DNA of 64,000 nt from Ideonella paludis (GCF_018069865.1 NZ_JAGQDG010000009.1:124001-188000); one strand, 5' to 3'. Shown: positions 34,706-44,105, numbered from the stretch's first letter. Notes: generated from the letters alone by a model not told the origin. Numbers and translations: made by a program.

Positions 34706-35698
34706 TCAGGGCGCAAGGGCGCCCAATAGGAACACGCTAATGACCATGACCACCAGCAACATCGCATGAAGCACAGCCACTACACCGCTGCAGCCGATGG
34801 CTGCTGGCCATCTCAAGGCGTAGGTGCGCTTGATCGCCAACAGGGGATAGACCAGCACCCACAGGGTGATCAGCGTCGACAGCCACTCCAGTGAGACCGC
34901 CCCCAGTACGATCAGGCTCAAATAGAAGAACGCATGCAAGTGCATGGCAAACACAAAGTGCGCACCATAAGTCGACCTTCGCCGCCAGAACACCAGTGCC
35001 AAGATGCCTGAAAAAAACGGCAATGAGCACAGGACCGCATACGGCATGAGCGAGAGCACTTTGTTCCTAAGTCGGGCGTTCTCGGCTTCTGGGTCTTTGT
35101 CCCAGCGCGCCTTGGCAGCCGCGACTTTGGGCTGCAACCAAACAGGAAACTGATCAACATTGCTGATGAAGCCTCTAGTGCCCAATGGCTCTTCAGGCTC
35201 CTCCACTTCGAGCGACTTCGACGCTGCTGAAGCGTTTGCCAAAGGCTTCGCCGCAGCAACCGCCACCGCTGCGGCAGACGCGGCAGCAGATGCGATTTCG
35301 GCCGGGGCGGAGGCCGAGGCCGAAATGGAGATCACCGTTGGGGCAGTCTCCTCCGGGTCAGGCCAGACTTTTTCCAACAAGAAGAAGATGAAGCCCAAGG
35401 TCAGGAGCAAGCGCAGCGGCAGCACATAGCGCGCCTTGCGCCCGGCCAGATACTCCACTGTCAAAAAGCCTGGCTTGAAGGCCAAGCCCTTGAGTGAGCG
35501 CCACAAAGCCCCTTCGAGGGCCACATAGTGCGCGACGAACTCGTGCACAAACTCAAACAAGCTGGGCGGGTGATTGGCCGTGTCCTGGCCACACGCGTGG
35601 CAAAACTTGGCTTGGGGCATCAGCACAGCACCGCAATTCAGACAAGCGTCCGATGCGCCGTGGTGGGCGACCTCAGTAGAAGACGGCGAGGAAGACAT
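34706..35698 (-). CDS. DUF3667-like zinc-ribbon membrane protein
   Basis: 330 residues. An N-terminal zinc ribbon is visible (CLNCGAVLMPQAKFCHACG, two CxxC pairs), then SLFEFVHEFVAHYVALEGALWRSLKGLAFKPGFLTVEYLAGRKARYVLPLR, the DUF3667 core. A first transmembrane helix is followed by a long Ala/Ser-rich linker (about residues 125-175) and three or four more helices at the C-terminus. Function unknown; the family is widespread in proteobacteria. The start at 35698 is chosen because it places the zinc ribbon near the N-terminus. It ends close to the convergent phytase-like gene. Confidence 0.78.
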   Translation of the reverse strand: MSSSPSSTEVAHHGASDACLNCGAVLMPQAKFCHACGQDTANHPPSLFEFVHEFVAHYVALEGALWRSLKGLAFKPGFLTVEYLAGRKARYVLPLRLLLTLGFIFFLLEKVWPDPEETAPTVISISASASAPAEIASAAASAAAVAVAAAKPLANASAASKSLEVEEPEEPLGTRGFISNVDQFPVWLQPKVAAAKARWDKDPEAENARLRNKVLSLMPYAVLCSLPFFSGILALVFWRRRSTYGAHFVFAMHLHAFFYLSLIVLGAVSLEWLSTLITLWVLVYPLLAIKRTYALRWPAAIGCSGVVAVLHAMLLVVMVISVFLLGALAP

Positions 35699-35767
35699 GG
35701 CGCACAACTCGGCCTGGGCCAACTGCACCCCAGCCCGCAAATCAGGAAGGTGCGAATTATCGCCGCG

Positions 35768-37306
35768 TCAGGGCGGGCTGTAATACGCCCCAAACTGGCC
35801 GCCGCCCGCAAACGGCAATTTGCCCAGCAAGTCGGGCGTGCCGGGCGAGATGGACCAACCAGGCTGGCTGGGGCGTTTCAGCAGCCGCAGGCCATCGCTG
35901 CCCTTGCCCGGAGCGCCGGGGTTGGCGAAGGCGGGCACCTCGACCGCATTGCCGCCCCCATAGGCACTCATGCCGGTGACGCGATCAATATCGGCCACGG
36001 TGCTGTAGCCCACGCCGCGCCACAAGAGGTTGGCGCCACCACCGCCATTGAAAAACAAATTGGGGTAGAGCGCATTGCTGTGGCGCGCCGGGTCACTGAA
36101 GTCGGGGGTGGCGCCAATCGCAGGCACCGCAGCCTGGGTGCTGTAGACGAGGTTGCCGTAGATGAAATTGCCGCCGCTGCGGCCTGCCGGCACAGGCAGC
36201 CAACCCAGGCACTGGCCATAGTCATCGTTGTTGTAGCAAACGCTGGTGCTGCTGGCCAAGCCGATTTCGGCCCTGAACACCCCAGAGAAGCGCAATCGGT
36301 TGGTATCGGTGGCATTGCCGCCCACGGTGTTGGCCACGATGTAGTTGCCGCGCCCGACCAGCAGGCTGATGCCCGCGCCGGCATTGCCCCAGGCCACATT
36401 GAAGGCCACGATGTTGTAGTCGCAGAAGTGGTCGATCTGGATGCCGTTGCCGTCGGCCTGCTGGCTGTCTTGCTGGCCGTTGACATAGTTGTAGGCCACC
36501 ACATTGCCATCGCAATCGGGTGCAGCATTGTCACTGGGGCTGAAGAGATGGATGCCCGAGGTGCCGCCCACCAAAGTGCCGTTGCTCAAGACTTGGTTGC
36601 GCTCGATCGACCAATAGGAGGCCTCGGACGACACGCCATGGCGGCCGTTGCCAGTGACCGTGTTGCCAGTGAAGTAAGACCCCAAGGCGCCGGTGATGGG
36701 GTTCAGCCCAGAAGCCCCTATCGCCGCTCCGTTGCCCCGGTTGTTGGCCAGGACGTTGTCCGGCCCGATGAGCAATCGCGGCCCCGCCGCTGGCGTGATG
36801 TTGAGTCCATTGAGCGCCGCGTCGTGGATGCGGTTGGCCCTCAGCACAATGTCGCTGCTGCCTCCATCAATGACCACGGCATGGCGGCCCGGGCGGGGGT
36901 CGGTGATGTCAAGCCCAGACACCTGCAGGTGCTGCGTGCCGTTGGTGATGTTCAGCCCTTGGCCCAGCTTGACCACCTGCCCGGCCGCCCCCATGACCTT
37001 GATGGGGGCCATGGCGGTGCCGCGCGCGCTGTCGATGTTCAAGGCCGGTGCACTGCCCAGCGAGCCCGTGGGCAGCCACGCGGCACCATTGGCGGCCGGG
37101 TAGATGACCAAGACATCGCCCGGCTGGAAGAAGCTCCAACGCCCTGCCAAGCTGACAGTGCGGCCATTCACCAACGTGCTGCCCATGGGGTTGGTAAAGC
37201 AGTAAGCCACCCCGACACACGAAGGCCGTACCGACCATTCGGTGGCTCCTGCCGCAGCGCTGCCCCATAGCGCCAACCACACCAATCCCAACGCAGGTGC
37301 GCGCAT
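35768..37306 (-). CDS. Exported right-handed parallel beta-helix protein
   Basis: 512 residues with a signal peptide (RAPALGLVWLALWGSAAAGA). Regular NosD/pectate-lyase-like rungs run through the middle: GLDITDP, VVIDGGSSDIVLRANRIHDAALNGLNITP, NNRGNGAAIG, GNTVTGNGRHGVSSEASYWSIERNQVLSNG, YNIVAFNVAWGNAGAGISL and NYIVANTVGGNATDTN. Four or more Cys residues occur, two in SCVGVAYC. Such folds bind or cleave polysaccharides (pectate lyase, polysaccharide lyase and polygalacturonase types), but no specific catalytic set could be assigned. The frame continuing upstream to 37459 lacks coding character. The antisense strand carries a long spurious ORF. Confidence 0.8.
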   Translation of the reverse strand: MRAPALGLVWLALWGSAAAGATEWSVRPSCVGVAYCFTNPMGSTLVNGRTVSLAGRWSFFQPGDVLVIYPAANGAAWLPTGSLGSAPALNIDSARGTAMAPIKVMGAAGQVVKLGQGLNITNGTQHLQVSGLDITDPRPGRHAVVIDGGSSDIVLRANRIHDAALNGLNITPAAGPRLLIGPDNVLANNRGNGAAIGASGLNPITGALGSYFTGNTVTGNGRHGVSSEASYWSIERNQVLSNGTLVGGTSGIHLFSPSDNAAPDCDGNVVAYNYVNGQQDSQQADGNGIQIDHFCDYNIVAFNVAWGNAGAGISLLVGRGNYIVANTVGGNATDTNRLRFSGVFRAEIGLASSTSVCYNNDDYGQCLGWLPVPAGRSGGNFIYGNLVYSTQAAVPAIGATPDFSDPARHSNALYPNLFFNGGGGANLLWRGVGYSTVADIDRVTGMSAYGGGNAVEVPAFANPGAPGKGSDGLRLLKRPSQPGWSISPGTPDLLGKLPFAGGGQFGAYYSPP

Positions 37307-37546
37307 GCGAATTCCCCTCGACGACCTCTCGGCTTCTGTGAGCCCTGTGGAGTGATCCCAGCTGATCCCGCCAACAGGATAAACAGGAAGGACACCCCTG
37401 AGGGTTTTATCGCCGGCATCCCTCTGGGGAGTACACAGTTTGTTGGGAGTGCGCCGCACACGGCTTGGTGCGCTGTGGGTGCTCTGCGACGCGGCCGCGC
37501 ACTAATTGGCATGGCGACCTCAGGCACTTGGGCGATCATTCGGGCC

Positions 37547-38323
37547 ATGCGCCTTCAATTGCTGTCCGACCTTCACCTCGAAACCGAGAGTTATGACCCC
37601 GAACCCGCCCTGGGCGCAGAGGCCTTGATCCTGGCTGGCGACATCGACACCCGCTGGGACGCCCTGGCGCTGTTCAAAGACTGGCCGGTCCCTGTCTTGA
37701 TGGTCGCGGGCAATCATGAGTTTGACGGCCGAGCGGTGGAAGAAGCCTGGCCCGCCTTGCAGGCGCGCTGCGAAGCCCTGGGTATCCAACTCTTGGAGCA
37801 AGCCAGCACAGTCCTGACCGGCGACGATGGCCGGCGCATCCGTTTTTGCGGCACCGTGCGCTGGAGCGACTTTGACCTCTTTGGTGCCAGCCAGCGCGAG
37901 CGCGCGATGCGAGCGGCTGGCTACTTCCAACGTGTGATGAACAGCCGCTGGCGCGGCGCCCCCTTTGACGCAGCGGCGGTTCGGGAAGCCGGCCTGCAAT
38001 GCCGCGCCTGGCTGGAGCAAGTGCTCAGCGAACCGGCCCAAGGGCGCTGGGATGCCACCTGCGTCATCACCCACTTTGCACCCAGCCTGCGCAGCGCCGA
38101 CCCACGCTTTGGCAAGCAGCCCGGCACGGCCAGCTTTTGCTGCGCCGACGATGACTTGATCCCCCGAGCCGACCTGTGGCTGCACGGTCATCTTCATTGC
38201 CGTCATGACTACACGCTCGATCGGGCCGGCCAAACACCTTCCCGCGTGGTGTGCCAGGCACGCGGCTTGGCCCGCAAAGGCGAGGCCGAAGGCTGGGATG
38301 GCCTTAAGCTGATCACGGTGTGA
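37547..38323 (+). CDS. Metallophosphoesterase (calcineurin-like)
   Basis: 258 residues. Two-metal motifs in order: LLSDLHLE (D-x-H), LAGDIDTRWD (GD), VAGNHEFD (GNH[DE]), VITHFAPS and HGHLHCRHDY (GHxH). The starting MRLQLLSDLHLE fits the family, although an in-frame ATG 36 bases upstream (37511) cannot be excluded. Single-gene unit; substrate unknown, members hydrolyse phosphomonoesters, phosphodiesters or nucleotides in the cytosol. Confidence 0.9.
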   Translation: MRLQLLSDLHLETESYDPEPALGAEALILAGDIDTRWDALALFKDWPVPVLMVAGNHEFDGRAVEEAWPALQARCEALGIQLLEQASTVLTGDDGRRIRFCGTVRWSDFDLFGASQRERAMRAAGYFQRVMNSRWRGAPFDAAAVREAGLQCRAWLEQVLSEPAQGRWDATCVITHFAPSLRSADPRFGKQPGTASFCCADDDLIPRADLWLHGHLHCRHDYTLDRAGQTPSRVVCQARGLARKGEAEGWDGLKLITV

Positions 38324-38452
38324 GCAGCGTGCGGCCTTGTGGCTATCCACATGCCATGCGGTGCGGCGCCAGCTATGCTTGGCTTGATGTAAGGCAAGAC
38401 CTCTGAGCAAGAGGCTGCCACACTGACACCATTCACCTCAAGGAGATTCACC

Positions 38453-38875
38453 ATGAAGATTCTGGTTGCCGCCGACGGCAGTGCTTACACCAAACGCATG
38501 CTGGCCTATCTGGCGGCCCATGACGAGTGGCTGGGTGCGCACCACGAATACACCGTGGTTCACACCGTGCCCGCGGTGCCTGCCCGCGCCGCTGCCGTGT
38601 TGGACAAGGCCTTGCTGAAGTCGCATTACGACGACGAAGCGGAAAAGGTCTTCAAACCCATCCGGACCTTCTTCAACAAGCAAAAGATTCAGGCCACCTA
38701 TGTCTCCAAGGTGGGCAATGCCGCCGACGTGATTGCAGCCACCGCCGACAAAGGCAAATTTGACCTGCTGATCATGGGCTCACACGGCCACAGCTCACTG
38801 GCCAATCTCGTGATGGGCTCGGTGGCCACCAAGGTCATGGCTCACTGCAGCACGCCGGTCTTGCTGGTGCGCTGA
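38453..38875 (+). CDS. Universal stress protein (UspA family)
   Basis: 140 residues. Starts KILVAADGSAYTKRMLAYL with the ATP-site Asp, and ends LLIMGSHGHSSLANLVMGSVATKVMAHCSTPVLLVR, containing the G-x2-G-x9-G-[ST] nucleotide-binding loop of UspA-type proteins. Cytoplasmic, probably dimeric and stress-induced. A good AAGGAGA ribosome site precedes the ATG. Followed by a strong bidirectional terminator. Confidence 0.94.
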   Translation: MKILVAADGSAYTKRMLAYLAAHDEWLGAHHEYTVVHTVPAVPARAAAVLDKALLKSHYDDEAEKVFKPIRTFFNKQKIQATYVSKVGNAADVIAATADKGKFDLLIMGSHGHSSLANLVMGSVATKVMAHCSTPVLLVR

Positions 38876-38896
38876 TCTTTTCAGCGTCGAGCCAAG

Positions 38897-38920
38897 AAAA
38901 AGGGGCCTTCGGGCCCCTTT
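38897..38920. terminator. Bidirectional UUCG terminator
   Basis: AAAAA, stem GGGGCC, loop TTCG, stem GGCCCC, TTT. The UUCG tetraloop and A/T flanks on both sides suit termination of both the stress-protein gene (plus) and the desaturase-like gene (minus), which converge here. Confidence 0.85.
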
Positions 38921-38943
38921 CGCATTCCAGGTCCTTGCCTGTT

Positions 38944-40074
38944 TCACCCCTTCCAGGTGAAAGGGAACTTGAACTGGGCCCAGAAGCCGTCGGGCACGTA
39001 GTCGCCCACCACGCCGTATTGACCCGGCCATTGGCGATCAGCCTGCACCGCGGTGCCGAACAGGTGGTCGAGAAAGGCAAAGTGTGCCGCGTAGTTGCGG
39101 TCAATGGCCTCGGCGTCTTGCGAGTGATGCCAGTGGTGGAAGTTCGGCGTGACGATCACATAGCGCAGCGGCCCCAAGCGCACGCTGACATTGGCATGGT
39201 TGAACACCGCCTGGAAGCCCACCACCACCACATAGGCGTCGATGACTTCTTTGGAAAAGCCCAGCAAGAAGATGGGGGCCAGCACCGCCGTGCGGGTGAT
39301 CAGGAGCTCCAAGATGTGCTGGCGCGAGCCCGCGATCCAGTCCATGCTCTTGACACTGTGATGCACCGCGTGGATGCGCCACAGCAAGGGCACCTCGTGA
39401 TAGGCCCGGTGGGCCCAGTACTGCACCAGATCGGCCACCAAGATGATCAAGAGCAGCGCCGGCACAAAGGGCAGGTTTTGCACCCAGCCGCGAATGCCGT
39501 CCTGCACCGCCCAGCCAAACAGCTTGTGCACCAGCAAATTGGTGGCCAGCAAGATGAAGCCCACCACCATGTGGTTGACGATGAAGTGGGTCAGGTCGGT
39601 TTGCCACTCGGCGCGAAAGACGGGCTGGTCTTTGCGGTGTGCAAACAGCTTCTCGATGAAGATGAAGATCAGCGAAGAGCCCAGCAAATCGAGGATGAAC
39701 CAGTCCAGCCCGATGTAGGGCGTGTGATCCGGGAAGTCATTGACCATGACTTTGTGGCCGCCCAAAAAGGCGGTCAGCGCGACCAAGGTGAAAGCGCCCA
39801 GCGACAACCAGCGCACGCGCCCCAGCACGATGTTGAACAGCGACAAGCCGCCGGCGATCACCATGCCGCCATACATCAGTTGGCGGATCACGTCCACGCT
39901 GTAGTTCTTGCGCAGCTCCGGCGTGGTCAGGTACTCAGGGAAGTGAAAGGCCAGCACCCCCAAGAAGCACAAGATGCCCAACACCAAGGCGATGGTGCCT
40001 GAGACCATGCCCTTGCCCGGCTTGAGCGGCCCGTGCGATTCAGCCAGTTGATTGAGTTTGTCCAGTGTGTCCAT
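38944..40074 (-). CDS. Sterol desaturase/fatty acid hydroxylase superfamily membrane enzyme
   Basis: 376 residues with six or seven hydrophobic segments. The di-iron His clusters are present: HRAYHE (HxxxH), HAVHHS (HxxHH) and PNFHHWHH (HxxHH). Superfamily members hydroxylate or desaturate lipids in the membrane using di-iron and O2. The exact lipid substrate is unknown. The ATG at 40074 has a GGGAG site five bases upstream; a frame continuing to 40122 has no such support. The neighbours give no pathway hint. Confidence 0.88.
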   Translation of the reverse strand: MDTLDKLNQLAESHGPLKPGKGMVSGTIALVLGILCFLGVLAFHFPEYLTTPELRKNYSVDVIRQLMYGGMVIAGGLSLFNIVLGRVRWLSLGAFTLVALTAFLGGHKVMVNDFPDHTPYIGLDWFILDLLGSSLIFIFIEKLFAHRKDQPVFRAEWQTDLTHFIVNHMVVGFILLATNLLVHKLFGWAVQDGIRGWVQNLPFVPALLLIILVADLVQYWAHRAYHEVPLLWRIHAVHHSVKSMDWIAGSRQHILELLITRTAVLAPIFLLGFSKEVIDAYVVVVGFQAVFNHANVSVRLGPLRYVIVTPNFHHWHHSQDAEAIDRNYAAHFAFLDHLFGTAVQADRQWPGQYGVVGDYVPDGFWAQFKFPFTWKG

Positions 40075-40173
40075 GCCACTCCCGCCCTTGGTGTTTTGAT
40101 CGAAGGGAGGGATTATCGACAAGGATCACGGCCGCGGCGCCTACCGGTCAGGCGCCGGGACCCGGACGCACCT

Positions 40174-40383
40174 TCAGTTGCGGTCGCGGCGGAAGCTCCA
40201 GACACGCGCCTGTCGCTCGGCCTCGGCCACTTCGGCCGGGCTGGGCAGGGGCTCCAAGGGACGCTGATCGAGGCAGTAGTCCATGCCAAACGCCGTGCCC
40301 ATATCGCCCGCGTCAAACTCCGGCGCAGGGGCAGGATGGCCCATCAAGCGGCGCAGAAAGCTGGGGCGGGACGGGGTGCTCAT
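40174..40383 (-). CDS. Small hypothetical protein
   Basis: 69 residues: an N-terminal basic segment (STPSRPSFLRRLMGH), then acidic and Pro-rich sequence ending WSFRRDRN. No membrane helix or known domain recognised. The ATG at 40383 is supported by a GGAG-like stretch upstream, and the frame has the third-position GC bias of its neighbours. It sits upstream of the desaturase-like gene on the same strand and may be co-transcribed with it. Function unknown. Confidence 0.5.
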   Translation of the reverse strand: MSTPSRPSFLRRLMGHPAPAPEFDAGDMGTAFGMDYCLDQRPLEPLPSPAEVAEAERQARVWSFRRDRN

Positions 40384-40536
40384 GATGGTCTCCAATGCGT
40401 CTGTGGCTCTTGGAGTTTCGGCGCATTGGCTCCAACCATAAGGGCAGAGGAGTCGGGCTTTCACCCTCTTTTGCGGCTTTCTGCCTCGGGCTGTCGCGAC
40501 AAACCGAATTCAGCGAAGGCGGGAACGTTCATGTCG

Positions 40537-40569
40537 TTAAATCAGTATTTCTAATGATTATTGATTTAA
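40537..40569. promoter_or_regulatory. AT-rich inverted repeat before dadA
   Basis: TTAAATCA (40537-40544) and TGATTTAA (40562-40569) form perfect 8-bp arms with a 17-base spacer, inside a distinctly AT-rich island (40530-40600). It lies about 100 bases upstream of dadA and is a candidate operator; Lrp-type control is common for dadA but cannot be read from this sequence. Confidence 0.5.
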
Positions 40570-40670
40570 ATTACTTTCACTTCAAAAACGAGGCCTCGCC
40601 CCTCACAATCCGCCGCACCGTGACGGGCCCGTCGGGCTCGGCCACCTCAACGCAACCAGAGCTCTCTTTC

Positions 40671-41987
40671 ATGAAAGTCATCGTTCTCGGCGCCGGCATC
40701 ATTGGCATCAGCACCGCGTGGTATTTGAACCAACAGGGGCATGAGGTCACCGTCATCGATCGCCAAGCCGATGCGGCCCTGGAAACCAGCTATGCCAACG
40801 GCGCCCAGATTTCGGTCAGCTTTTGCGAACCCTGGGCCAATGCCGGGGCGCCGCTGAAAGTGGCCAAATGGCTGTTGCGTGACGACTCCCCCCTGCTGTT
40901 CCGCCCGCGCCTCGACCCGTATCAGTGGCGCTGGGGCGTGAAGTTCTTGACCCAGTGCACCGACGCCGCCTTTGCCCGCAATGTGCAGCAGCTGGTGGCT
41001 CTGGGCGCTTACAGCCATGAATCGCTGAAGAGCTTGGTGGCCGACACGGGCATCAGCTACAACCGCCTAGAGAAAGGCATCCTGCACTTCTTCTCCTCGG
41101 CCGCCGACTTTGAGGCTGGGGCTCAAGGGGCCGAGTTGATGCGCCGCTACGGTGTGGACCGCCGCGTGCTGAGCCGCGAAGAGGTGCTGAAGGTCGAGCC
41201 CGCATTGGCCAGCTTTGGCAGCCACATCCACGGCGGCACCTACACACCCAGCGACGAGTCGGGCGATGCCTGCACCTTCACGCAAAAGCTCGCCGCCTTG
41301 TGCGCCGAGCGCGGCGTCAAGTTCCTGTGGGAGCACGACATCTTGGGCCTGAACACCGCCGGTGGCGAGATCAGCGGCGTGCGCGTGGTCAACCGCCACA
41401 CCGAGTTGGGCAGCACGCTGCAGGCCGACCACTACGTGGTGGCGATGGGCTCTTACAGCACCGCCTTGTTGCGCCCGGTGGGCGTGGACTTGGACATCTA
41501 CCCCGCCAAGGGCTATTCCGCCACGCTGAAGCTGAAGAAGCCTGAGCAAGCCAGCAGCGTCAGCCTCTTGGACGACACGCGCAAGATCGCCATCTCGCGC
41601 CTGGGTGACACCATCCGCATCGCCGGCACGGCTGAAATGGCGGGCTACGACACCCGCTTGGACACTGCCACCGCCCAGGTGCGCTGCGCCGCGCTGGTGC
41701 GCCGCTACGAGGAACTGTTCCCCGGTGTGGCCGACACCAGCGAGCCCAACTTCTGGACTGGCCTGCGCCCCAGCACGCCCACCAACATTCCCTACATCGG
41801 CCGGGCTGAACGACTACCCAACCTCTGGCTGAACGCGGGGCACGGCACGCTGGGCTGGACCCACGGTGCAGGCTCTGGCCGGGCCTTGGCCGAGTTGATG
41901 ATGGGCCAACAGCCCCAGCTCAACTTTGGCTTCTGCGGCCCGCGTGCGCCCCAAGCACGCAGCCGCGTGGCCCTGTCCAACGCCTGA
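40671..41987 (+). CDS. dadA: D-amino acid dehydrogenase small subunit
   Basis: 438 residues. FAD-binding Rossmann motif GAGIIGISTAWYL at residues 7-19, then TSYANGAQISVSFCEPWANAG, the DadA active-site stretch, and C-terminal FWTGLRPSTPTNIPYIGR and NAGHGTLGWTHGAGSGR, the FAD-binding tail of DadA. It oxidises D-alanine and other D-amino acids to 2-oxoacids at the inner membrane, passing electrons to the respiratory chain. No alanine racemase gene is adjacent. ATG at 40671 starts right at the flavin fold. Upstream AT-rich region likely carries its promoter. Confidence 0.95.
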   Translation: MKVIVLGAGIIGISTAWYLNQQGHEVTVIDRQADAALETSYANGAQISVSFCEPWANAGAPLKVAKWLLRDDSPLLFRPRLDPYQWRWGVKFLTQCTDAAFARNVQQLVALGAYSHESLKSLVADTGISYNRLEKGILHFFSSAADFEAGAQGAELMRRYGVDRRVLSREEVLKVEPALASFGSHIHGGTYTPSDESGDACTFTQKLAALCAERGVKFLWEHDILGLNTAGGEISGVRVVNRHTELGSTLQADHYVVAMGSYSTALLRPVGVDLDIYPAKGYSATLKLKKPEQASSVSLLDDTRKIAISRLGDTIRIAGTAEMAGYDTRLDTATAQVRCAALVRRYEELFPGVADTSEPNFWTGLRPSTPTNIPYIGRAERLPNLWLNAGHGTLGWTHGAGSGRALAELMMGQQPQLNFGFCGPRAPQARSRVALSNA

Positions 41988-42075
41988 TCGAGCACGCACG
42001 TCACACGCAGGCCGCCTTCGCAGAAGCGGCCCCTGCGTGTGTGCCAGAATCGCGCCCCCCTCGCTGAGGCGTGAT

Positions 42076-43398
42076 ATGTCTGCACCATCTTCTCCCCTGC
42101 CCCGCTCAGCGGCTCACGGCGCCCGCTTTTGCGCCATCGACTTCGGCACCTCCAACTCGGCCATTGCCCTGCCGGTTGGAGAGCAGCGCGTGCGCTTGGT
42201 CGCCGTCGAAGACGGCCTGCCCACCATGCCCACCGCGGTGTTCTACACCATGGAAGGCCAAGCCCCGCACGAGGACCCTCGCCGCCTCTACGGCCGCGCG
42301 GCGCTGGCCGCCTATGTGGAAGGCATGGAAGGCCGCCTGATGCGCTCGATGAAGAGCGTGTTGGGCTCCAGCCTGGTGGAGCAAAGCACCGACATTGGCG
42401 ATGGCCGAGGCGTCAAGTTCATTGACATCCTGAGCGGCTATCTGCGCCACCTCAAGACCTTGGCCGAAGCCGAGGCGGGTGGCCCGCTCACCCGCGCGGT
42501 GCTGGGCCGCCCGGTGTTCTTTGTGGACGACGACCCCGAGCGCGACGCCCAAGCCCAGAACGCCCTGGAAGCCGCAGCCCGTGCGGTGGGCTTCACCGAC
42601 ATCAGCTTTCAGTTCGAGCCCATCGCCGCCGCGCTGGACTATGAAAGCACCGCCACCCGCGAGCAGTGGGTCTTGGTGGCGGACATCGGCGGCGGCACCT
42701 CGGACTTCTCTGTGGTGCGGGTGGGGCCTGAGCGGCGTGCGCGCCTGGATCGATCCGGCGACATCTTGGCCAGCCACGGTGTGCACATTGCCGGCACAGA
42801 CTTCGACCGCCACATCGAACTCAGCGCCATCCTGCCCTTGATCGGCTACAAATCTCTAGGCCCACCACCTGCGCAGCGCGAAGTGCCCAGCCGCGCTTAC
42901 TTCGACCTGGCCACTTGGCACTTGATCAACACGCTCTACAGCCCCCAGCGGGTGATGGAATTGCGTGGCATGAAGAGTTTTTATGCCGACCCGCTGCTGC
43001 ATGGCCGCCTGATGACCGTGGTGCAAGAGCGCCTGGGCCATGCGCTGCTGAGCGAGGCGGAGGCCGCCAAGATTGCGGTGGCTGAAGGCGGCCAAGCCGA
43101 CATCGACCTGTGGCAGGTGGAGCGGGGCCTGAAGGCTGCACTCACCGAGCCCCAAGCGCTGGGCGCGGTGGACGCAGACCTGCAGCGCATTGTGGATGCG
43201 GGGGTGGAGACCGTGCGGATGGCGGGGCTCAAGCCCGCCGACATCGACGTGGTCTACCTGACGGGAGGCTCCACCGGCCTGCTGCCGCTGGCCACCCGCA
43301 TTGCCGCGCCGTTTGCGCAGGCTAGCGTGATCCGGGGCGACCGCCTCGCGAGCGTGGCCCAGGGCCTTGGCTTGCACGCCGTGCGGCTCCTGGGTTAG
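42076..43398 (+). CDS. Hsp70-family chaperone-like protein (YegD type)
   Basis: 440 residues, the length of YegD proteins: the actin-like nucleotide-binding domain without the Hsp70 substrate-binding lid. Phosphate-1 motif AIDFGTSNSAIAL (about residues 20-32), FEPIAAALDYE, phosphate-2 VLVADIGGGTSDFSVV and adenosine motif VYLTGGSTGLLPL are all present. Role unknown beyond ATP binding. Its last 77 bases overlap the 3' end of a convergent UPF0149 gene. Confidence 0.9.
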   Translation: MSAPSSPLPRSAAHGARFCAIDFGTSNSAIALPVGEQRVRLVAVEDGLPTMPTAVFYTMEGQAPHEDPRRLYGRAALAAYVEGMEGRLMRSMKSVLGSSLVEQSTDIGDGRGVKFIDILSGYLRHLKTLAEAEAGGPLTRAVLGRPVFFVDDDPERDAQAQNALEAAARAVGFTDISFQFEPIAAALDYESTATREQWVLVADIGGGTSDFSVVRVGPERRARLDRSGDILASHGVHIAGTDFDRHIELSAILPLIGYKSLGPPPAQREVPSRAYFDLATWHLINTLYSPQRVMELRGMKSFYADPLLHGRLMTVVQERLGHALLSEAEAAKIAVAEGGQADIDLWQVERGLKAALTEPQALGAVDADLQRIVDAGVETVRMAGLKPADIDVVYLTGGSTGLLPLATRIAAPFAQASVIRGDRLASVAQGLGLHAVRLLG

Positions 43399-44011
43399 GC
43401 GGACGCCTCACAGCCGCCGGTTTCTTGGGCTGCGGCCGGCTGACATCGGCCAGCAGCAGGCTGCTGCTGACCAAGGCTTCGACGGCTTCGGCCAGGTCGT
43501 TGGGCGGCTCCAGCTCTTCGATCATGGCCAACAGCTCGTCGGCATCTTCCAAGTCGTCGGGGTCGAAAGATCGGTAGAGCACGGCCAGCGGCTCCAGCAC
43601 ATCGGCCGAGTCCAGGTTGGTCAGTGCGGGGAAAAACTCCATCGCCGTGGCAAAGCCCGCCACCCAGGGCATGACGGTCTGTAGCGGGTCCTCGTCTTCT
43701 TCCAACTCAAACACCCAAGGGTCAAACCATTGGCGGTGGTGAATGGCGCGGTTCAGCTCGGCATGGCGGCGTGTGGCCAAGGCCTGCAGGCGCGCGGTGT
43801 TGAAGCCTTTGGGCGCCGGGCGGCCGTCCACGTCCACGACATGGGCAAACCACTGCTCTGGCGGTACCGCCTGGGGTTGCAGCAGCACTCCCACGAGGTA
43901 GCCGTCCAACATGGAGAGGTCGAGCGGCTCCAGCGGCGCAGGAATCGCGTCCAGCGCAGCGTCCAGCTCGGACATCTCGTCTTCGTTCAGGGGGGAAAGG
44001 GGTTCAGCCAT
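43322..44011 (-). CDS. UPF0149/YecA-family protein
   Basis: 229 residues. The conserved part is LSMLDGYLVGVLLQPQAVPPEQWFAHV and MPWVAGFATAMEFFPAL, as in YecA/YgfB-type proteins. The C-terminal 28 or so residues are Arg/Pro/Gly-rich and encoded opposite the Hsp70-like gene, so the tail may be of recent origin through loss of an earlier stop. No SEC-C zinc motif is seen at the end, unlike some family members. Function unknown. Confidence 0.82.
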   Translation of the reverse strand: MAEPLSPLNEDEMSELDAALDAIPAPLEPLDLSMLDGYLVGVLLQPQAVPPEQWFAHVVDVDGRPAPKGFNTARLQALATRRHAELNRAIHHRQWFDPWVFELEEDEDPLQTVMPWVAGFATAMEFFPALTNLDSADVLEPLAVLYRSFDPDDLEDADELLAMIEELEPPNDLAEAVEALVSSSLLLADVSRPQPKKPAAVRRPPNPGAARRASQGPGPRSRGGRPGSR

Positions 44012-44105
44012 GCCTGGATTGTCGCTCGGGCACCTCGATGCGCTTCAACAGGCTTGAAAGCAGCGATCTCAGGATCAAAACAAGGGTCACCCCCCAATTG
44101 GGGGT

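Noticed and set aside
35528-37270. Plus-strand 580-codon frame opposite the beta-helix gene
   Set aside because: Shadow frame; the minus-strand frame has a signal peptide and recognisable beta-helix repeats.
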